NCBI GenBank assembly: GCA_003955985.1
Contig: CP033784.1
Location: forward strand, 682,001 to 746,000
From: Corynebacterium jeikeium
GTDB taxonomy: Bacteria; Actinomycetota; Actinomycetes; Mycobacteriales; Mycobacteriaceae
Direction: 5' to 3'
DNA: 64,000 nt
Shown in pieces: positions 44,565-55,245 of the stretch (positions are counted from its first letter, which is position 1; every line of letters starts with the position of its first letter). The position numbers were made by a program, and so were the translations under genes. Under the pieces are notes generated by a model. The model was not told where the DNA came from. It worked only from the letters and a program-made list of their open reading frames with translations, and did not search any database.

Positions 44565-46138
44565 GCGCGTGCTGCCTCCATGGCCTTGAGATCCTTGCGC
44601 AGAATCTTGCCCGTCGCCGACTTCGGGATTTCATCCATGAACTCGACTGCTCGCACCTTCTTGTACGGTGCGACGCGGTCGGCGACGTAGTCCATAATCT
44701 CGTCTTCAGTCACCTGCTCGCCCGCCTTGATGACGACGTAAGCTTTAGGAATCTCCTCGCCGTCGGAGCGAACGACACCACTGCAGGCGGCATCGGCAAT
44801 ATCCGGGTGGCTGAGCAGCACGGACTCGAGCTCGGCCGGCGGAACCTGGTAGCCCTTGTACTTAATCAGTTCCTTGAAGCGGTCGACGATGTACACATTC
44901 CCGTGTTCGTCGAGTTCCGCAACGTCGCCGGTACGCAGCCAACCGTCGACAAGCGTCTCTGCCGTCGCCTTCGGGTTGTTGAGGTAGCCCTTCATCACCT
45001 GTGGACCATGAATCCATAGCTCACCTGCCTCCGAGCGCCCCTCGGCGGGAACCGGGATTTCCTCAAAGCTGTCGGAGTCGAGGTTGACAATCTTGTACTG
45101 AGTGTTGGGGACTGCGCGACCGATCGAGTCCAGCGGACTATCGTGGCCGATGCGGATGTGGGCTGCTGGCGAGGACTCGGTCATGCCGAAGCCCTGTGCG
45201 ACCACGCAGTCAAGGCGCTTTTCCACCTGTTCCGCGAGGTCAAGTTGGAGAGAAGCGGCACCCGAGAAGATTGTCTCCAGGCTGGACAAGTCAAAGGAAT
45301 CGACAGCTGGGTGCTTGGCCAGGCCCACAGCTACAGGTGGTGCGATGAACGCGAACTTCACCTTGTGCTCGGCGATGATGGACAGGAAATCGACGAGGTC
45401 GAACTTGCCCATGGTGTACTGCGTCGTGCGGCGCCACAGGCACAGATTCAGCAGCGCAGTCAGGCCGTAGATGTGGAAAAACGGCAGGATAGTGACAGCC
45501 GGGGTGTCCTCGGTCAGCGCGTTGACTGTAGCTCCACCCGCCTGAGCGACGTTGGCCACCAAGTTGCGGTGAGTGAGCTGGACGCCCTTCGGTACACCGG
45601 TGGTTCCCGAGGAAAACGGAATCACGGCAACGTCATCGGGTGATACGTCGACGTCCGGGGCGCCGTGCCCCTCGGCAAGCAGCTCGCCCATGCCGTGGAG
45701 ACCCGTCAGGCCGATAATCATCTCTTCCGGCAGACCAGCAGCCTCAGCGCCGTGGGCGCCAGCCCAACCGATTGAGGAGGTCGTTAGCATCATCTTCGCG
45801 TCAGACATCCGGAGTTGGTTTTCAATGTCCTCCGCAGTTGCCAGCGATGCGACCGTCGTGCAGACAGCCCCCGCGCGTAGGACACCGTGAAGAGCGACCG
45901 CGAAGGTTGTCGAGTTGGGGCAGTGGAGAGCCACAACGTCGCCCTTCTTAATCCCACGTGCTGCCAGCGCACCCGCAAACTTCTCAATGCTGGCCTTCAG
46001 ATCACCGAAGGTGACCTCGGAGCCTGAGTCAACGATTGCAAGCTTGTCCTGGTGACGTGGCTCAATTTCTCCGAAGAGGAACTCAAAGAGTGAGGTCTCC
46101 GGGATGTCGATGTCGGGGAGGTTGCTGGAAAGGGGCAT
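44555..46138 (-). CDS. acyl-CoA synthetase / AMP-dependent ligase (4CL-like)
   Basis: A protein of 527 residues activating a carboxylic acid with ATP and CoA. Visible motifs are the P-loop IPFSSGTTGVPKGVQLTH, QGFGMTESSPAAH, GWLRTGDVAELDEHGNVYIV with DRFKELIKYKGYQV, and the C-terminal lysine in PKSATGKILRKDLK. The overall type is 4-coumarate:CoA ligase-like or medium/long-chain fatty-acid:CoA ligase; the substrate cannot be told. The ATG at 46138 is chosen over 46177 because the upstream 13 residues are unlike the family. The gene stands alone on the reverse strand. Confidence 0.9.
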   Translation of the reverse strand: MPLSSNLPDIDIPETSLFEFLFGEIEPRHQDKLAIVDSGSEVTFGDLKASIEKFAGALAARGIKKGDVVALHCPNSTTFAVALHGVLRAGAVCTTVASLATAEDIENQLRMSDAKMMLTTSSIGWAGAHGAEAAGLPEEMIIGLTGLHGMGELLAEGHGAPDVDVSPDDVAVIPFSSGTTGVPKGVQLTHRNLVANVAQAGGATVNALTEDTPAVTILPFFHIYGLTALLNLCLWRRTTQYTMGKFDLVDFLSIIAEHKVKFAFIAPPVAVGLAKHPAVDSFDLSSLETIFSGAASLQLDLAEQVEKRLDCVVAQGFGMTESSPAAHIRIGHDSPLDSIGRAVPNTQYKIVNLDSDSFEEIPVPAEGRSEAGELWIHGPQVMKGYLNNPKATAETLVDGWLRTGDVAELDEHGNVYIVDRFKELIKYKGYQVPPAELESVLLSHPDIADAACSGVVRSDGEEIPKAYVVIKAGEQVTEDEIMDYVADRVAPYKKVRAVEFMDEIPKSATGKILRKDLKAMEAARAQS

Positions 46139-46320
46139 GCAGGAAATCGCCTTTCTAATCTCGTGCACGGCTGCCAAGTGTCCTGCTTCATTAGCTCGGG
46201 CACTGTAGCAGTGCTGTGTTTCACATCACAATAATGTATTGGATAGAAAAGCGTGGGATTTTTTCCAGAAACTATGCCTAATCCAGCGTCACCTCGTGAG
46301 CCCAGACAGCCCCCTCTGAA

Positions 46321-48423
46321 TCAGCTTTGGGTCAGCCGCTGCAACGCTCCAGCCGCAATATCCAGGTTGGTCGTCCGCCAGAAGTCAGGCATCGACGCGG
46401 CAATCCAGGAACCATAGCGTGCAGTAGCCAACCGTGAATCCAGTACCGCAACAACCCCGCGGTCATCGACTTGGCGTAGCAGACGACCAGAACCCTGCGC
46501 CATCAGCAGCGCTGCATGTGTCGCTGAGACCTCCATAAAACCGTTTCGGCCAGCGGCATTAGCCGCATCGGAGCGCGCGGACAAAAGCGGGTCGTCGGGG
46601 CGGGGGAACGGGATGCGATCGATGATGACACACGATAGCGATGGGCCAGGAACATCGACGCCTTGCCACAGCGTCAGCGTGCCAAACAAGCATGTCTGCG
46701 GATTAGCTGCGAAGCGATCAACCAGAGCACCGATAGAGTCATCGCCTTGGCACAGCACGTCGTAAGGCAGGCGCTTGCGCATTTCCTCCGCCGCTGCCTC
46801 GGCGCCTCGGCGAGAAGAAAACAGCCCGAGCGTTCGCCCACCAGCGGCGCGGATGAGGCGCTCCATGATCGCGAACTGCTCCGGTGTGGCGCCGTCGCGT
46901 CCAGGTCGTGGCAGGTCGCGTGCGACGTAGAGGATGCCAGATTTCTGCGGGTCAAAGGGCGTGCCGACGTCCAAGCCATCCCACCCACCGGAGGGAAGCC
47001 CCCAAGCGGCGGCCATGGCATCGAACTTGCCGCCAAGAGCAAGTGTTGCTGAGGTCAAAACGACGGTGGATTCGCCGAAGAGGCGTTCGCGAAGCAGTGC
47101 TGCGATGGACAGGGGAGCGACATAAACTGTCTTGTTCTCGCCAAGCCATACGACATCGTCGCTACTGAACTCTAGAATTCGCACGACTGTGTCGTGCATA
47201 TTCTCCACGGCAGCGCGGACGGTCTGGCGCTCAGTGTTGTCAGAGTCAGAACTCGAACCACCGGAGCCCGACCCGCCAGAGCTGCCTGAACTAGAGGTGC
47301 CTAGCGTGGTCTGTAGTTGCCACAGGCTATCGCGGAGCGAAGCTAGCGCCGCTCCAAGCTCACCGGGAATTTCTTCGAGTGCGCCGCTGTAGGCGTCGGC
47401 AAGCAATGCGACGGTCTCGCCGAGTAGATCCGTGGCATCGGTGACATCATCCACCTGCTCTGCGGCTCCGAATTTGCGGGCGCGCCGGGCCATCATGGTG
47501 ATACCGGCAGGGGAGAGCTCGTCGGTGGCAACAGAGGTGATTCGACCGTCGAGCTCGTGAGCCTCGTCAATGACAACGCAGTCGTGCTGCGGCAAAATCA
47601 TGGCGTCGGAGAGCGCATCGATGGCCAACAGTGCGTGATTGGTGACAACGATGTCAACGTTGGAGGCCTCGCGGCGGGCTTGTTCGGCGAAACACTCCTC
47701 GCCGAAAGGGCAGGAAATGGCACCGACGCATTCGCGAGCCGTGACGGAGACCTGCCGCCAGGCTTCGTTGGAAACGCCCTTGTCCAGGCTGTCGCGGTCG
47801 CCGGTGTCGGTGTCATTGGCCCACTCGCGTAGCCGCATGACCTCGGCAGCGGTTCGGCTGAGCTGCGCTTCGCTGAGGAGGGCAGTGGGGCCAACGGCGT
47901 CACCTGAGCTGGCCTGCTCGGATTCATCACCGTCCATGACGGGATCTTTGATGACATTTCCGACCTTGGACTTGCACAGGTAGTTCGAGCGGCCCTTGAG
48001 GATTGCGAAGGTTGGCGTGCGGGACAAGTGTGGCTCTAGCGAACTGACTAGCCGCGGCAAGTCGCGTTCGACCAGCTGGCGTTGCAGCGCAATGGTCGCC
48101 GTGGAAACGATTACAGACTCGTCGGACTCCATTGCTTGCACAATGGCAGGCACCAGGTAGGCCAGCGACTTACCCGTACCGGTGCCTGCCTGTACCGCTA
48201 GGTGCCGCTCGCGCGCAAAGGCGGAGGCCACCGACCGGGACATTTTGACCTGATTCGGTCGAGTCGTTCCGCCGAGTCCCTTCACTGCCGCATCGAGAAG
48301 AGCTTCGATGCTATCCGCGTTATGGACGCTGGCTCTCGGTGAAGCTAGCTCGTCAACATCGTCAAAGTCCTCAAAGTCGTCCGATAGCTCAGCAAAATCT
48401 GCGTGCCCGATACTGTCCGACAC
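46321..48423 (-). CDS. dinG: DinG-like ATP-dependent helicase
   Basis: A 700-residue XPD/DinG-family superfamily 2 helicase. Walker A is in QAGTGTGKSLAYLVPAI, and the VIDEAHEL box is present. Four cysteines (NYLCKSK, then ECVGAISCPFGEECF) fit an iron-sulfur cluster. GTLTLWQGVDVPGPSLSCVI and QGSGRLLRQVDDRGVVAVLD are helicase motifs V/VI. A Gly/Ser-rich linker occurs mid-protein (SSSGSSGGSGSGG). GTG at 48423 is used. It starts 13 bases after the pncB stop on the same strand, so the two are probably co-transcribed. Confidence 0.92.
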   Translation of the reverse strand: MSDSIGHADFAELSDDFEDFDDVDELASPRASVHNADSIEALLDAAVKGLGGTTRPNQVKMSRSVASAFARERHLAVQAGTGTGKSLAYLVPAIVQAMESDESVIVSTATIALQRQLVERDLPRLVSSLEPHLSRTPTFAILKGRSNYLCKSKVGNVIKDPVMDGDESEQASSGDAVGPTALLSEAQLSRTAAEVMRLREWANDTDTGDRDSLDKGVSNEAWRQVSVTARECVGAISCPFGEECFAEQARREASNVDIVVTNHALLAIDALSDAMILPQHDCVVIDEAHELDGRITSVATDELSPAGITMMARRARKFGAAEQVDDVTDATDLLGETVALLADAYSGALEEIPGELGAALASLRDSLWQLQTTLGTSSSGSSGGSGSGGSSSDSDNTERQTVRAAVENMHDTVVRILEFSSDDVVWLGENKTVYVAPLSIAALLRERLFGESTVVLTSATLALGGKFDAMAAAWGLPSGGWDGLDVGTPFDPQKSGILYVARDLPRPGRDGATPEQFAIMERLIRAAGGRTLGLFSSRRGAEAAAEEMRKRLPYDVLCQGDDSIGALVDRFAANPQTCLFGTLTLWQGVDVPGPSLSCVIIDRIPFPRPDDPLLSARSDAANAAGRNGFMEVSATHAALLMAQGSGRLLRQVDDRGVVAVLDSRLATARYGSWIAASMPDFWRTTNLDIAAGALQRLTQS

Positions 48424-48436
48424 AGTTCCCCGCCGC

Positions 48437-49747
48437 CTAAACGCCGTGAAAACGGACGGACAGTACCGGCTCGTCACGGGAAAGTGCAAGTCCCTCCCAC
48501 GGGAGGCTGACCAGCGCTTTAACCAAGTGATCGCGGGACTCCTCCAAGGTCGGTAGACCATCGACGACCTCGCCATCGCGCATCATCGGAATGGTCAGAT
48601 CGCGGTAGTGCAGGTTGCCCACATCCGGGATTTCTGAGCCGAGCGGGAAAGCGATTTCCTCCACGGCGGTACCGGAACGACGGCAGGTACGAATAGCCGC
48701 CTTCACGCCACCGTGGCTTCGCTTGTCCAACGAGCGCTTGGCGACGGGCACCCCATCAACTTCGACCATCTTGTAGACCAGGCCCGCAGTCGGTGCGCCG
48801 GAGCCAGTGACTACAGAGGTGCCCACGCCGTAGACATCGACCGGCTCTGCCCTCAGCGCCGCAATGGCGAACTCGTCGAGGTCAGAGGACACTACGATGT
48901 TGGTGTTGTGCGCCCCCAGCGAGTCGAGCTGCTGACGCACCTGGCGAGCGAGAACTCCGAGGTCGCCGGAGTCAATACGTACACCGCCGAGTTCCGGACC
49001 CGCGACCTCAATAGCCGTATTGACGCCCTCGGTGATGTCGTAGGTATCCACCAACAAAGTGGTGTCGGTTCCCAGTGTGTCAATCTGAGCCTTGAAGGCC
49101 GCAGCCTCGTTCGTCGTGCCATCTGGGTTGGTGTGCAACAGAGTCCACGCGTGCGCAGCGGTACCGGAGGCTGGGATGTTGTACCGTGCCGCTGCCTCCA
49201 AGTTGGAGGTGGCGCTAAAACCTGCCAGGTAAGCGGCGCGGGCAGCAGTCACAGCTGCTTCTTCATGAGTGCGACGCGAACCCATTTCAATAATCGGGCG
49301 CCCACCGGCAGCCGTGACCATTCGGGTTGCTGCCGAGGCGATGGCGGAGTCCGCATTGAGAATGGAGAGAATAACAGTCTCCAAAATGACGCACTCGGCG
49401 AAAGTGCCTCGCACCGTCAAAATGGGCGAGGCGGGGAAGTAGAGCTCTCCCTCGCGGTAGCCGTCGACTTGGCCACTGAAGGAATAGTTACGCAGGTAAT
49501 CCAGCGTCCTGTCATCGAGGAAGTCCAGCGAAGCCAGCTGTTCCTCGGTGAAGCGGAAGTTGCGGATAGCATCCAACACACGCGCTGTACCAGCGACAAC
49601 GCCATAGCGACGCTCATTCGGCAGGCGACGGCCAAACACCTCGAAGGCGACCTGGCGCTCGCCGGATCCGTCGGCAAGCGATGCCTGCAGCATCGTCAGC
49701 TCGTACTTATCGGTGAGAAGGGCGGTGGAGGAATGCTTATCAATCAC
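48437..49747 (-). CDS. pncB: nicotinate phosphoribosyltransferase
   Basis: A 436-residue enzyme making nicotinate mononucleotide, the first step of the Preiss-Handler pathway; nadE in this window does the last step. Visible motifs are [31 protein letters not shown] (N-terminal), [40 protein letters not shown] and [23 protein letters not shown] at 49747 is the start; the frame is open to 50548 but that reading passes through clpS and the DUF2017 gene on the other strand. It diverges from clpS over about 80 bases. Confidence 0.95.
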   Translation of the reverse strand: MIDKHSSTALLTDKYELTMLQASLADGSGERQVAFEVFGRRLPNERRYGVVAGTARVLDAIRNFRFTEEQLASLDFLDDRTLDYLRNYSFSGQVDGYREGELYFPASPILTVRGTFAECVILETVILSILNADSAIASAATRMVTAAGGRPIIEMGSRRTHEEAAVTAARAAYLAGFSATSNLEAAARYNIPASGTAAHAWTLLHTNPDGTTNEAAAFKAQIDTLGTDTTLLVDTYDITEGVNTAIEVAGPELGGVRIDSGDLGVLARQVRQQLDSLGAHNTNIVVSSDLDEFAIAALRAEPVDVYGVGTSVVTGSGAPTAGLVYKMVEVDGVPVAKRSLDKRSHGGVKAAIRTCRRSGTAVEEIAFPLGSEIPDVGNLHYRDLTIPMMRDGEVVDGLPTLEESRDHLVKALVSLPWEGLALSRDEPVLSVRFHGV

Positions 49748-49828
49748 GGTCAACAGTCTAGTCGGCTGAAGCGGGCCGGGGCAGTCGGTTCCGGCGAGCG
49801 CGCGCCACTCCGTACTATCCTGGTGCCT

Positions 49829-50122
49829 ATGAGCATGCCAGCAGCAACACCGATGCCCACTATGGATGCCGATGTCGTGACGGAATCGAACCGACCCTGG
49901 CAGTGCATTGTGTGGGATGACCAGGTTAATTCGATGAGTTATGTCACCTACGTGTTTCAGATGCTCTTCGGCATGGACCGAAAGAAGGCGCACGCGCTGA
50001 TGATGACGGTTCACACGGAGGGCAAGGCAATCGTGTCTTCCGGTGAGCGTGACAAGGTGGAGGCCGATGTGAAGAAGCTCCACAAGGCAGGCTTGTGGGC
50101 AACAATGGAGCAGGCTGACTAA
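49829..50122 (+). CDS. clpS: ClpS, N-degron adaptor of the Clp protease
   Basis: A 97-residue adaptor that delivers substrates with destabilising N-terminal residues to ClpC/ClpP. Core ClpS motifs are visible: [37 protein letters not shown] and AGLWATMEQ. The disordered N-terminus of about 20 residues, rich in Pro/Met/Thr, fits. It opens a forward-strand cluster that runs through rdgB; the next gene starts 30 bases later. Confidence 0.96.
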   Translation: MSMPAATPMPTMDADVVTESNRPWQCIVWDDQVNSMSYVTYVFQMLFGMDRKKAHALMMTVHTEGKAIVSSGERDKVEADVKKLHKAGLWATMEQAD

Positions 50123-50152
50123 GCCGATATTCGACAGCGGGAGAGAATTTAC

Positions 50153-50704
50153 ATGCGTCCTTGGAAGCGCAAGCGATCCCTTCTCGGCGGTGGCGTCAAG
50201 TACGTCACGGCTTTTGAAGGCACGGAGCGGGATTTGCTGCTGAATCTGGCTGCTACTGTGGCGGACTCGCTGATGGAGCGAGCCCGGTCGGCACCGAAGG
50301 ATGAGCTCGCGGAAATGACGGGAATGCCTGTCGGACACTCCGAGGCCCCATCCGATCCGAAGCTTGCGCGCCTGTTGCCGGACTTCACCAAGCCGGGTGA
50401 GGAGAGCGTGGAGGGGGAAAACGCCCTCATGCGCCAGCTGCATGAATCGGAGATTGTAGAGAGCAAGCTCCATTCCCTGCGTGCGATTATCGACGCCCTG
50501 GAGCCCGCCGAGTCGGGGCAGGTATCCATTTCCGAAAGTGATGCCCATGCCTGGGTGGCGGGTATCAATGACTTACGTATTTACCTGCATGTTTCCATGG
50601 AGAACCTCAATGGCTCCATCGAACAGATTGAGCAGACCGACGCGATGTACCAGTGGCTGTCCTACAACCAAGAGTCACTGTTGGACCAGCTCATGGGTGA
50701 GTAG
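50153..50704 (+). CDS. DUF2017 family protein
   Basis: A 183-residue protein of the actinobacterial DUF2017 family, which usually follows clpS. The basic start (MRPWKRKRSLLGGG) is followed by helical segments (LLLNLAATVADSLMERAR; LMRQLHESEIVESKLHSLR; WLSYNQESLLDQLMGE). The biochemical function is unknown. Being placed between clpS and a peptidase gene suggests a link with protein turnover, but this is only context. Confidence 0.85.
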   Translation: MRPWKRKRSLLGGGVKYVTAFEGTERDLLLNLAATVADSLMERARSAPKDELAEMTGMPVGHSEAPSDPKLARLLPDFTKPGEESVEGENALMRQLHESEIVESKLHSLRAIIDALEPAESGQVSISESDAHAWVAGINDLRIYLHVSMENLNGSIEQIEQTDAMYQWLSYNQESLLDQLMGE

Positions 50705-50789
50705 CGAATCCGAGCAAAACCCCGAAAAGATGCAGTAATCAACTGAGGTTAGCTGCCATGAACTGTGGTGAAAGGTGCCGTGGTCGACA

Positions 50790-51893
50790 ATGAATTCTGA
50801 GATCTTCGCAATCAGCCCCACCGACATTCGACACCAAGCCAGCAGTGCTGCGCTGGGCACGAGCATCGACATCGGCGCAGGCTGTCTCGACTCCATCGAC
50901 GGCATCTCCATCGGCCATGCTGCTGAGGGGGATACCGGAGTCACCGTCATCGCCGCTCCAGGCGGCGCTGTCGGCGCTGTCGATGTCCGCGGCGGCGGTC
51001 CGGGCACCCGCGAGACCGACCTGCTCGCACCGGAGAATACCGTCGAACGCGTCCACGCTGTCGTTTTGGCTGGCGGCTCCGCGTACGGCCTCGCAGCTGC
51101 CGACGGAGCTATGCGCGAACTGCGCGACCGCGGCATTGGCTTTGAGGTCACCCCAACTCGTCCGGATATCCTCGTGCCCATCGTTCCCGGTGCTGTCATC
51201 TTCGACTTGCTGTTGGGGGAGCCGACGCTGCCCACCGCTGCACTCGGGCGCGAGGCGTTGTCTCACGCGCTTGACGACGTCCCGGAGGACACTCCCTCCG
51301 GGACAGTAGGTGCCGGTGTCGGCGCTATGGCCGGGGCAATCAAGGGTGGTTTTGGACAAGCCCGTGTGACCTCCGCCGATGGTAAGTACTTTGTGGCTGC
51401 CGCAATGGTTGTCAACTCCTTTGGTGCGGTCATTGACCCGGAGGGACACCTTTACGGAATGCCCGCGGCTGCCGGTGCCAGCAAGGAGGCATTGGCGCAG
51501 CTGGACCAGGTTTTCGTCGGTAGGACCAAGATTCTCGCCGATGCGGCTGGACACGGGGAATCGTCGGCAAGCACGCGAAACACAACGATTGGCACGTTGA
51601 TAACCAATGCGCCGGTGACAACTGCGCAGTTGAAGCGGTTGGCGATGTGCGGTCATGACGGGTTGGCGCGAGCGATTCGGCCGGCTCATGCGCCGATGGA
51701 CGGTGACACGCTGTTTGCCCTCAGCTCGGCCGAGGCGGCGGATAGCGGAAACGCTGAACCCGTGGGCTCGGATGTGGTGGCCCTGTTGGCTGCGATGGCG
51801 GCCGATGCGGTGCAGATGGCTATTGTCGATGCCGTGATGAGTGCAACGGGACGCGCGGAAGTAGCCGCGCTGTCAGAGATGCTGGACAAGTAG
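50790..51893 (+). CDS. P1/DmpA-family N-terminal-nucleophile aminopeptidase (S58)
   Basis: A 367-residue member of the P1/DmpA peptidase family. These proteins self-cleave before an N-terminal nucleophile. The cleavage/nucleophile region appears as STRNTTIGTLITNAPVT, with Thr as the probable nucleophile. The Gly/Ala-rich region VTVIAAPGGAVGAVDVRGGG and LAGGSAYGLAAADGAM matches the family core. The ATG at 50790 is chosen; GTG at 50775 is possible. The ordering after DUF2017 equals that of mycobacteria (Rv1333 neighbourhood, from memory). Confidence 0.87.
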   Translation: MNSEIFAISPTDIRHQASSAALGTSIDIGAGCLDSIDGISIGHAAEGDTGVTVIAAPGGAVGAVDVRGGGPGTRETDLLAPENTVERVHAVVLAGGSAYGLAAADGAMRELRDRGIGFEVTPTRPDILVPIVPGAVIFDLLLGEPTLPTAALGREALSHALDDVPEDTPSGTVGAGVGAMAGAIKGGFGQARVTSADGKYFVAAAMVVNSFGAVIDPEGHLYGMPAAAGASKEALAQLDQVFVGRTKILADAAGHGESSASTRNTTIGTLITNAPVTTAQLKRLAMCGHDGLARAIRPAHAPMDGDTLFALSSAEAADSGNAEPVGSDVVALLAAMAADAVQMAIVDAVMSATGRAEVAALSEMLDK

Positions 51894-51909
51894 TGAAGGA
51901 AGTTCGCCA

Positions 51910-52584
51910 ATGAATCCGCAATGGAGCTCGGGACAACAGCAGAATTACCAGAACTATGCGCAGTACCCGATGGGCGGTCCCGTGCAGACGCGGCGGAATA
52001 ATCAGATTGTTCCACAGGATCGCGACGGCGGGCTCGGGGCGGCCATCAGTACGGCTATTGGGTACCTGGCACTTATCTGGACGGTCTTTCTTGTCAACGA
52101 ATTCATCTTTGGTGGGGCGCTGAACAACTTCGGTGTGCGCCCACGCGAAACCTCGACGCTGTGGGGAATTTTGACCGCACCGCTGCTGCACGCAGATTAC
52201 GGGCACATTGTGGCGAACTCTCTGCCCGGGGCGTTGTTCGCCGGTTTGATTGCAATGTCGTCGAAGCGGCTATTTTGGCAGGTCACACTCTTGATTACGG
52301 TCGTTGGCGGCGGTCTGACCTGGCTGGTCGGCGGTGTAAATACCGTCCACATCGGTGCGTCCGGCCTGATTTACGGCTGGCTGGCGTTTTTGGTCGTACG
52401 CGGTTTCGTGAATCGTCGGGTGATGCAGATTATTTTGGGCGTGATTCTGGCATCGATGTATTCGGGTCTTATCTGGGGAGTGCTGCCAACACAGATGGCT
52501 GTTAGTTGGCAGATGCACCTCTTCGGTGGGCTTGCGGGCATCTGGGCTGCGGTGATGTTTAAGCGCGGTCGTGCACGTGGCTAA
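51910..52584 (+). CDS. rhomboid-family intramembrane serine protease
   Basis: A 224-residue membrane protein. A Gln/Asn-rich N-terminal tail precedes six or so helices. The catalytic Ser is in HIGASGLIYGWLAF, the His in SWQMHLFGGLAGIW, and HADYGHIVANSLPG fits the family HxxxN region. It probably cleaves membrane-protein substrates, none known here. It starts 16 bases after the peptidase stop and is followed by murI. Confidence 0.9.
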   Translation: MNPQWSSGQQQNYQNYAQYPMGGPVQTRRNNQIVPQDRDGGLGAAISTAIGYLALIWTVFLVNEFIFGGALNNFGVRPRETSTLWGILTAPLLHADYGHIVANSLPGALFAGLIAMSSKRLFWQVTLLITVVGGGLTWLVGGVNTVHIGASGLIYGWLAFLVVRGFVNRRVMQIILGVILASMYSGLIWGVLPTQMAVSWQMHLFGGLAGIWAAVMFKRGRARG

Positions 52585-52692
52585 GAGTGCACGTCGCTAA
52601 GAGCCCGAGGTACGTGGCATCAGCTCCTGACGAAATCGGCCTAGAATAGGAGCTTCGGTGTTTGACCAACGATATGAGGAGTCCAGATAGCG

Positions 52693-53559
52693 GTGGGAGC
52701 AGGAGCAGAAACTCAGGCAGTCAATCAGCTGACAGCGCAGGATAGCGGCTTCCCCGACCGAACAGCGCCGATTGGCATCTTTGACTCCGGCGTCGGTGGG
52801 CTGACAGTGGCACGTGCCATCATGGATCAGCTGCCGCACGAGTCGATTATGTACATCGGCGATACTGCCAACGGCCCTTACGGGCCGCTGCGCATCGCCG
52901 AGGTTCGTCAGCACGCTGAAGCGATTGCCGATGAACTGGTTGCACGCGGCTGCAAGATGATTGTCATTGCCTGCAACACGGCTTCGGCCGCATTTTTGCG
53001 TGATGCCCGCGAGCGCTACCCAGTCCCAGTAGTCGAGGTCATTCTGCCCGCTGTGCGCCGTGCGGTCTCGACCACCAGGAACGGAAAAGTCGGCGTAATC
53101 GGTACCGCCGCCACAATTCGCTCCCGTGCCTACCAAGATCTCTTTGATGCAGTGCCCGGCGTGGATGTCTCCGCGGTCGACTGCCCGCGATTCGTGGACT
53201 TTGTCGAGCGAGGAATTACCTCCGGTCGCCAGATTCTGGGACTTGCAGAGGGCTACCTCGCGCCATTGCAGGCCGATGGTGTGGACACCCTCGTGCTGGG
53301 CTGCACCCACTATCCGCTGCTGTCTGGTGTGATTCAGCTGGCTATGGGGGAGGACGTCGCCCTAGTGTCGTCGGCGGAGGAGACGTCGAAGGATGTTCTG
53401 CGCATCCTCACAAAGACCGACATGCTCGCTGACCCGGAGAGTAATCCGAACCCTGTGCGCACATTCGAATCCACTGGAGATCCGCAAGTTTTTGCATCCC
53501 TGGCAAAGCGCTTCCTTGGGCCGGGTATTAGCCAGGTCACTATGCATTCCCAAATGTGA
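52693..53559 (+). CDS. murI: glutamate racemase
   Basis: A 288-residue enzyme making D-glutamate for peptidoglycan. Visible motifs are [43 protein letters not shown] (first catalytic Cys) and [15 protein letters not shown] (second catalytic Cys). The GTG start at 52693 is read with AGGAG upstream; about 23 residues precede the family core. It stands in the usual actinobacterial order before the metallo-hydrolase gene. Confidence 0.96.
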   Translation: MGAGAETQAVNQLTAQDSGFPDRTAPIGIFDSGVGGLTVARAIMDQLPHESIMYIGDTANGPYGPLRIAEVRQHAEAIADELVARGCKMIVIACNTASAAFLRDARERYPVPVVEVILPAVRRAVSTTRNGKVGVIGTAATIRSRAYQDLFDAVPGVDVSAVDCPRFVDFVERGITSGRQILGLAEGYLAPLQADGVDTLVLGCTHYPLLSGVIQLAMGEDVALVSSAEETSKDVLRILTKTDMLADPESNPNPVRTFESTGDPQVFASLAKRFLGPGISQVTMHSQM

Positions 53560-53632
53560 CCTTTCTTATTAAATCCAGACACTCCATTGGTTTTTTGCTC
53601 GTTTTTGATCAATTACATGGCAAGCTTGAAGT

Positions 53633-54415
53633 ATGCGATTGAAGGTTCTGGGATGTACAGGCAGCATGGGTGGCCCATCGGCGCCAGCATCTGGCTACCT
53701 CATTGAGCTGGATAACGGTCGAACCTTTGTCATTGATTTGGGTCCCGGTGTCCTCGCCGAATTGCAGAAGATCTCTGATCCTGCAGCTTGTGATTTGTTA
53801 CTAACTCATGTGCACCCAGACCACACTGCAGACATTCCAGGGCTGCTCGTCTGGCGTCGCTTCCACCCGACAGCCCCGGCGAGTTCCCGGAATCTCCTGG
53901 TTGGCCCCGGAGACATTCACGACCGGATAGGCACCATGTGCAAAGCACTGGGAAGTGAAGAAGATGCCAACCTGGAAGACACTTTTGATCAGGTTGTGAG
54001 TAACCCCGGTGAGCCACTGTTAGTCGGTGGGGGCGAAGCGGACGGAGGCGCCGTCGTCACGCCGTATAACATGGTCCACCCGGTGCCAGCTGTTGGATAT
54101 CGCATTGAAGCAGATGGTCTGACCATTGCGTACACCGGAGATACTGCGTGGACCGATGAATTGGTGGAGCTGGCGCGGGATGCGGATATCTTCATCTGCG
54201 AAGCCACATGGTGCAGCAACGAAGAGGGCACCCCACCGGACATGCACCTGACAGGCTTTGAGGCCGGAAAGGCAGCGACGCTGGCGGGGGTTAAGAAGCT
54301 GGTGCTGACTCACATTCCGCCATACGCCGACGGTGAAGAAGCACTACGTGCTGCGAAGAGCACCTTTGCCGGTGACGTTGAATTGGCCTACCTGGGCATG
54401 GAGCTAGGCGGCTAG
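53633..54415 (+). CDS. metallo-beta-lactamase-fold hydrolase (Rv1339-like)
   Basis: A 260-residue metallo-hydrolase. The metal motif is [16 protein letters not shown], with later ligands in [17 protein letters not shown] and [10 protein letters not shown]. From memory the mycobacterial orthologue in the same position (Rv1339, after murI) is an atypical class II cyclic-AMP phosphodiesterase, so cAMP hydrolysis is a reasonable but unproven proposal here. It lies between murI and rph. Confidence 0.85.
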   Translation: MRLKVLGCTGSMGGPSAPASGYLIELDNGRTFVIDLGPGVLAELQKISDPAACDLLLTHVHPDHTADIPGLLVWRRFHPTAPASSRNLLVGPGDIHDRIGTMCKALGSEEDANLEDTFDQVVSNPGEPLLVGGGEADGGAVVTPYNMVHPVPAVGYRIEADGLTIAYTGDTAWTDELVELARDADIFICEATWCSNEEGTPPDMHLTGFEAGKAATLAGVKKLVLTHIPPYADGEEALRAAKSTFAGDVELAYLGMELGG

Positions 54416-54483
54416 TCACAGCGACTATCGGGTTTCCGTACAGCTGTCGCACCGCTTCCGCGCCGGGCGGTAGGGTAGTTGGC

Positions 54484-55245
54484 ATGACTACAGCTAATTC
54501 CGATTTTCGCCGTGCCGATGGACGCGCGGTTGATGAAATGCGCAAGGTGACCATCACTCGCGGCTTCACCGACAATCCGGCCGGTTCTGTGCTGGTTACT
54601 TTCGGTAATACGCGTGTAATGTGCACCGCTTCCGTCGAACAGTCGGTGCCACGATTCAAGCGTGACTCCGGCGAGGGCTGGTTGACCGCTGAGTACTCCA
54701 TGCTGCCGGCCTCTACCCACGAGCGCATGCCCCGCGAGTCAATGCGCGGCAAGGTCAAGGGTCGCACTCACGAGATTTCCCGTCTGATCGGTCGCTCCTT
54801 GCGAGCTGCTATCGACTTGAAGGAACTCGGTGAGAACACCATCAACATCGACTGTGATGTTCTGCAGGCGGATGGTGGTACCCGAACCGCTTCCATCACC
54901 GGTGCGTACGTCGCGCTGGCTGATGCCCTGACCTACCTGCATGCAGCGGGTGCAGTTCCGGGCACCCCGCTGAAGGCACCAGTCGCAGCTGTTTCGGTTG
55001 GCATTATTGATGGCCGTGTCTGCCTGGATCTGCCTTACGAGGAGGACTCTCGCGCTGAGGTCGACCTCAACGTGGTGATGACCGCAGAGGGTAAGTTCGT
55101 CGAAATCCAGGGCACTGGCGAGGAAGGCACCTTTGACCGAGGTCAGCTGAATGACATGCTCGACTCGGCGGAAAAGGGTCTGCGTGAGCTCGTTGCCCTG
55201 CAGCAGGAAGTTCTGCGTGCGCCGTACCCGGGTGAGCTGCCGTGA
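54484..55245 (+). CDS. rph: ribonuclease PH
   Basis: A 253-residue phosphorolytic 3' exoribonuclease that trims tRNA precursors. Visible motifs are [37 protein letters not shown] (with the phosphate-binding region R.S.RGK), [40 protein letters not shown] and the C-terminal [16 protein letters not shown]. The last four bases overlap the start of rdgB, indicating translational coupling. Confidence 0.97.
   Translation: MTTANSDFRRADGRAVDEMRKVTITRGFTDNPAGSVLVTFGNTRVMCTASVEQSVPRFKRDSGEGWLTAEYSMLPASTHERMPRESMRGKVKGRTHEISRLIGRSLRAAIDLKELGENTINIDCDVLQADGGTRTASITGAYVALADALTYLHAAGAVPGTPLKAPVAAVSVGIIDGRVCLDLPYEEDSRAEVDLNVVMTAEGKFVEIQGTGEEGTFDRGQLNDMLDSAEKGLRELVALQQEVLRAPYPGELP

Noticed and set aside
48713..50122. 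A 469-codon forward frame through pncB ending in clpS.
   Set aside because: Only the last 98 codons (from 49829) are clpS; the rest is antisense to pncB.
49748..50548. An upstream extension of the pncB reading frame.
   Set aside because: It runs antisense to clpS and DUF2017, and the family starts at the GTG at 49747.
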